DNA of 6,948 nt from DASRHY01 sp046765875 (lineage in GTDB: Bacteria; Actinomycetota; Actinomycetes; Propionibacteriales; Kribbellaceae). This document shows, piece after piece, positions 4,910 through 6,948 of this stretch. Position 1 is the stretch's first letter. The number at the start of each line of letters is the position of its first letter. The notes under the pieces were generated by a model. The model was not told the DNA's origin and did not search any database. It saw only the letters and a list, made by a program, of their open reading frames with translations. The DNA lies in NCBI GenBank assembly GCA_046765875.1, contig JBKPSJ010000141.1, positions 1 through 6,948 on the forward strand. Reading direction: 5' to 3'. Made by a program: the position numbers and the translations under genes.

Positions 4910-5485
4910 CTACCTGCGGTGGCGCCGTTCTGCCTCGACGCGGGCTGCGTCGAGCGATTCCCGCGCGGCGGCGTGCCACTTGGTGGCCACGAGGTCGCCC
5001 CATCGTTGGCCGAAGGCCCACAGATCGGTGCCGAGCTCACCGGAGTAGACGAGCACTGTGCCGTCACCGTCGTCGTCCAGCCGGAACGACTCCACGACGT
5101 GCGGCACCGGGCCGCGGACCAGCCGGAAGTCGACCCGCTCCGGGCGGGTGAACCGCACGGTCTCGACGGTCGTGGCCCGCAGCCGGCCGCGGAGCGGCGT
5201 GTAGTGCGCGGCAAGCAGCATGTCGGTGCCGCGTTCCAGCACCTGCACCTTCTCGAGCAGCGCCCGGGTGGTGCGACCGGAGTACGGCGCCACAAGGACG
5301 TCGTACAAGACCTCACGCGGCGCCGCGACCCGCACCGTCATCGGACCGAGCGGTCGAATCCGTCGCCCGATCCCGAGATCCACCGGGACTGCTGCGGTGA
5401 CTAGGCCGAGGTAGGCACCGATCCCGGCCAGCATGCCACCGGCCGCGGCCGCCGAGACGATGCCTACCCGTCGTGCCGAGGTCAC
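4910..5485 (-). CDS. SRPBCC (START-like) family protein with N-terminal membrane anchor
   Basis: GTG at 5485 overlaps the preceding micro-ORF stop as GTGA. The frame ends at 4910 and gives 191 residues. Residues 7-34 are hydrophobic (VSAAAAGGMLAGIGAYLGLV) after a basic start, so a membrane anchor or signal is likely. From about residue 48 the pattern MTVRVAAPREVLYDVLVAPY, then VRFTRPERVDFRLVRGPVPH and VVESFRLDDDGDGTVLVYSG, fits the alternating strands of the SRPBCC fold. The closing WGDLVATKWHAAARESLDA resembles its long C-terminal helix. These proteins bind hydrophobic ligands in a cavity. The ligand cannot be told from sequence. It follows the haloalkane dehalogenase in the same direction, so it may share its transcript. 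Confidence 0.7.
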   Translation of the reverse strand: MTSARRVGIVSAAAAGGMLAGIGAYLGLVTAAVPVDLGIGRRIRPLGPMTVRVAAPREVLYDVLVAPYSGRTTRALLEKVQVLERGTDMLLAAHYTPLRGRLRATTVETVRFTRPERVDFRLVRGPVPHVVESFRLDDDGDGTVLVYSGELGTDLWAFGQRWGDLVATKWHAAARESLDAARVEAERRHRR

Positions 5486-5553
5486 GAGGACACCAGCGTG
5501 TCGGCGAGTGCCTCGAGGTCAGGGACCTGGAGGTAGACCAGGATCGGGCTCAC
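5482..5553 (-). CDS. 23-residue micro-ORF bridging two genes with GTGA overlaps
   Basis: GTG at 5553 overlaps the dehalogenase stop (GTGA), and TGA at 5484-5482 overlaps the GTG of the SRPBCC gene (GTGA). The peptide is VSPILVYLQVPDLEALADTL plus VSS. It is too short for any domain. It could be a coupling leader that carries ribosomes from one gene to the next, or a relic of a longer protein. Expression is not shown. Confidence 0.35.
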   Translation of the reverse strand: MSPILVYLQVPDLEALADTLVSS

Positions 5554-6422
5554 TGATCGCCGGGCCACCAGTCCCGGATCGCCGCCACGATCTCGTCCGG
5601 CGCGTCCTCCTGGATGTAGTGCGACGCACCACGAAGCAGGACGGTCCGGTGGTTGGCGAATGTGCGCTCCCAGCGGAGTCGCTGCGGCGTCTTGAAGCCG
5701 GGGTCCTTGTCGCCCCACACCACCAGCGCGGGCTTGTCGGCGACCCGGCCCAGTCCCTGCTCGACCTCCGCCAGGAACTGGCCGGCCGCCATGATCTCGC
5801 GTGGCATCACGTGCACCGGCACGCGTGACTCGCGGGTGGGATGTGGGCGCTTGTACATGAACCGCTCGTCGACGGTGAGCTTGCGGCGCCTGATACCGCC
5901 TCGCAGGAAGACGTTGGTGAAGATGTCGGCGCGCTCCACCAGGAGCCCACCGACGACCGCACTGCCGAGCGTCGTGGAGAAGGTCTTGGTTGCCCTGTCC
6001 CGCAGTGGCCATGCCCAGGTGTTGCCGATCACGAACGCCCGGAACCGGTCAGGGTGCCGGGAGGCCACCCACAACCCGATCGGGCCACCCCAGTCCTGCA
6101 CCATCAGCGTGATGTCGCGCAGGTCCAACTGCTCGACGAACGCCTCCACCACGCGAGCATGCTCGGCGACCGTGTAGCCGTACCCCGCAGGAGCCGTGGA
6201 CAGACCGAACCCTGGGTAGTCCAGCGCGACGCACCGGAACCGGTCCTTCAGCCCGTTCACGATGTGCCGGTACAGGAACGACCAGGTCGGATTCCCGTGG
6301 AGGCCCACGAAGACCGGGCCCTCACCCTCGTCGATGTAGTGCACCCGCGCACCCGCCGCGTCGGCGAACCGGCTCTCGAACGGGAACAGTTGATCGTTGA
6401 CCCACCCAGGACGTGTCGCCAT
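5550..6422 (-). CDS. Haloalkane dehalogenase-like alpha/beta hydrolase
   Basis: Starting at ATG 6422 gives 290 residues, typical for the family. GAGGAGG lies five bases upstream, which favours this start over the GTG at 6440. Such enzymes cleave carbon-halogen bonds with water, giving alcohol and halide in the cytoplasm. HGNPTWSFLYR (residues 42-52) supplies the oxyanion hole and Asn44, a halide-binding residue. VQDWGGPIG carries nucleophile Asp110 and Trp111. WGDKDPGF carries the likely acid Asp240, and GASHYIQED the catalytic His268. An Asp-His-Asp triad with an Asn-Trp halide pair fits the HLD-I/III arrangement. A helical cap spans about 137-215. Epoxide hydrolases share the fold, but their two cap tyrosines are not evident. 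It is the first gene of a leftward run. Confidence 0.85.
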   Translation of the reverse strand: MATRPGWVNDQLFPFESRFADAAGARVHYIDEGEGPVFVGLHGNPTWSFLYRHIVNGLKDRFRCVALDYPGFGLSTAPAGYGYTVAEHARVVEAFVEQLDLRDITLMVQDWGGPIGLWVASRHPDRFRAFVIGNTWAWPLRDRATKTFSTTLGSAVVGGLLVERADIFTNVFLRGGIRRRKLTVDERFMYKRPHPTRESRVPVHVMPREIMAAGQFLAEVEQGLGRVADKPALVVWGDKDPGFKTPQRLRWERTFANHRTVLLRGASHYIQEDAPDEIVAAIRDWWPGDQ

Positions 6423-6475
6423 CGCATCCTCCTCGACCACCCACGCGAGACGTTACCCACCTGGCCTGCGCGGAT

Positions 6476-6497
6476 CGTCAGCGCACCGTCAGCGCAC
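6476..6497. repeat. Two adjacent copies of an 11-bp unit between divergent genes
   Basis: CGTCAGCGCAC occurs at 6476-6486 and 6487-6497, followed by CGT, the start of a third copy. It sits between the dehalogenase start (6422) and the DsbF-like gene (about 6533). The 11-bp period is near one helical turn, as in tandem operator sites. No regulator gene is visible here. Confidence 0.6.
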
Positions 6498-6532
6498 CGT
6501 AACCGCGCTTACGGACCGATGACCACCTGTAT

Positions 6533-6948
6533 GTGCAATTGTCCACCCATGCGCTTCGGGCGACCCTGCTGTTCATCGCCGCCCTGACGGTGGCCATGAC
6601 TACCGTCGTAGGCTGCGGCGGCACTGCCGAGACGGCAGGGCCCGAGCCTGAGACCGCACCGGTGCCGTCATCGACCACGCCGCGCCCGTCCTCGCCGGGC
6701 CGGTCGGCGCCCGCCGGCACGTTGGCCTTCACGGGGACCACGCTGGACGGCAAGCCGCTCGACGCCGCCACCTTGGCCGGGAAGCCGATCCTGATCTGGT
6801 TCTGGGCGCCGTGGTGCCCGACCTGTGTCGCCGAGGCGCCCGACGTCCTCGACGTCCAGCGCACGCACCGCGACAAGATCGGCGTCCTCGGCGTCGCCGG
6901 TCTGGACCAGAAGGCCAACACGCAACCGTTCGTGGACCTGACCAAGAC
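6533..6948 (+). CDS. DsbF/TlpA-like thioredoxin-fold lipoprotein (partial, runs off the window)
   Basis: The frame is open from 6503 to the right edge. I place the start at GTG 6533; TTG 6539 is as likely and ATG 6596 would drop most of the signal. The signal ATLLFIAALTVAMTTVVGC ends in a lipobox-like VVGC, so the protein is probably lipidated on that Cys and held outside the membrane. A proline-, serine- and threonine-rich linker follows. The domain then starts with FTGTTLDGKPLDAATLAGKP and has the redox motif WFWAPWCPTC with EAPDV after it, then VLGVAGLDQ. This order closely recalls mycobacterial DsbF and DsbE (MPT53), which oxidise or shuffle disulfides in exported proteins. About half the domain is outside the window. 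It is transcribed away from the dehalogenase run. Confidence 0.8.
   Translation, partial: MQLSTHALRATLLFIAALTVAMTTVVGCGGTAETAGPEPETAPVPSSTTPRPSSPGRSAPAGTLAFTGTTLDGKPLDAATLAGKPILIWFWAPWCPTCVAEAPDVLDVQRTHRDKIGVLGVAGLDQKANTQPFVDLTK

Noticed and set aside
6423..6440. GTG at 6440 as dehalogenase start
   Set aside because: It would lie upstream of GAGGAGG, which is well spaced for the ATG at 6422. Family members begin at that ATG.
5841..6587. Plus-strand open frame of 248 codons
   Set aside because: Antisense shadow of the haloalkane dehalogenase, whose catalytic motifs are unambiguous on the other strand.
1..6948. CRISPR array, retron or other multi-repeat system
   Set aside because: No regularly spaced repeats. 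All repeats found are two or three short adjacent copies.

Overview
This is GC-rich DNA with GTG starts, four-base start/stop overlaps and actinobacterial protein families. It most likely comes from an actinomycete of the Mycobacteriales or a related order. That placement rests on recognised families (SelD, a DsbF-like lipoprotein, a DhaA-type haloalkane dehalogenase, an actinobacterial phage integrase), not on a database search.

Left edge (1-567): the C-terminal end of an IS110-type transposase, a 3' half of what looks like a tRNA-Arg gene with its acceptor end repeated, and a decayed N-terminal piece of another IS110 transposase. A strong 12-bp hairpin closes the leftward unit that follows.

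Centre (568-3412): the remains of a selenocysteine (Sec) locus. On the minus strand, selD, a rhodanese gene and a Tat-exported protein of unknown function lie head to tail. A tRNA-Sec gene (UCA anticodon) and the first ~43 codons of selA run divergently on the plus strand. selD carries at least two frame-breaking single-base changes and a 14-bp tandem duplication. selA breaks off where a decayed tyrosine integrase begins. The Tat-exported protein is the most interesting item. Its reading frame is interrupted by exactly one UGA (codon 140), continues in the same frame for another 143 codons, and has a hairpin with a GGUC loop 20 nt after the UGA, as in bacterial SECIS elements. It is either a new selenoprotein (or the fossil of one) or a gene with a nonsense mutation. 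The sequence alone cannot decide.

Middle right (3413-4327): a frameshifted integrase fragment, a CGNR zinc-finger fragment, and about 340 bases without a recognisable gene but with a small tandem repeat.

Right (4328-6948): intact genes. A leftward run reads haloalkane dehalogenase, a 23-codon micro-ORF, an SRPBCC-like protein, then a small membrane protein split over two overlapping frames. Most junctions are GTGA overlaps. Divergent to these, a DsbF/TlpA-like thioredoxin lipoprotein begins and runs off the right end. Because these genes are intact, the lesions in the sel region look like local decay by mobile elements rather than general sequencing error.
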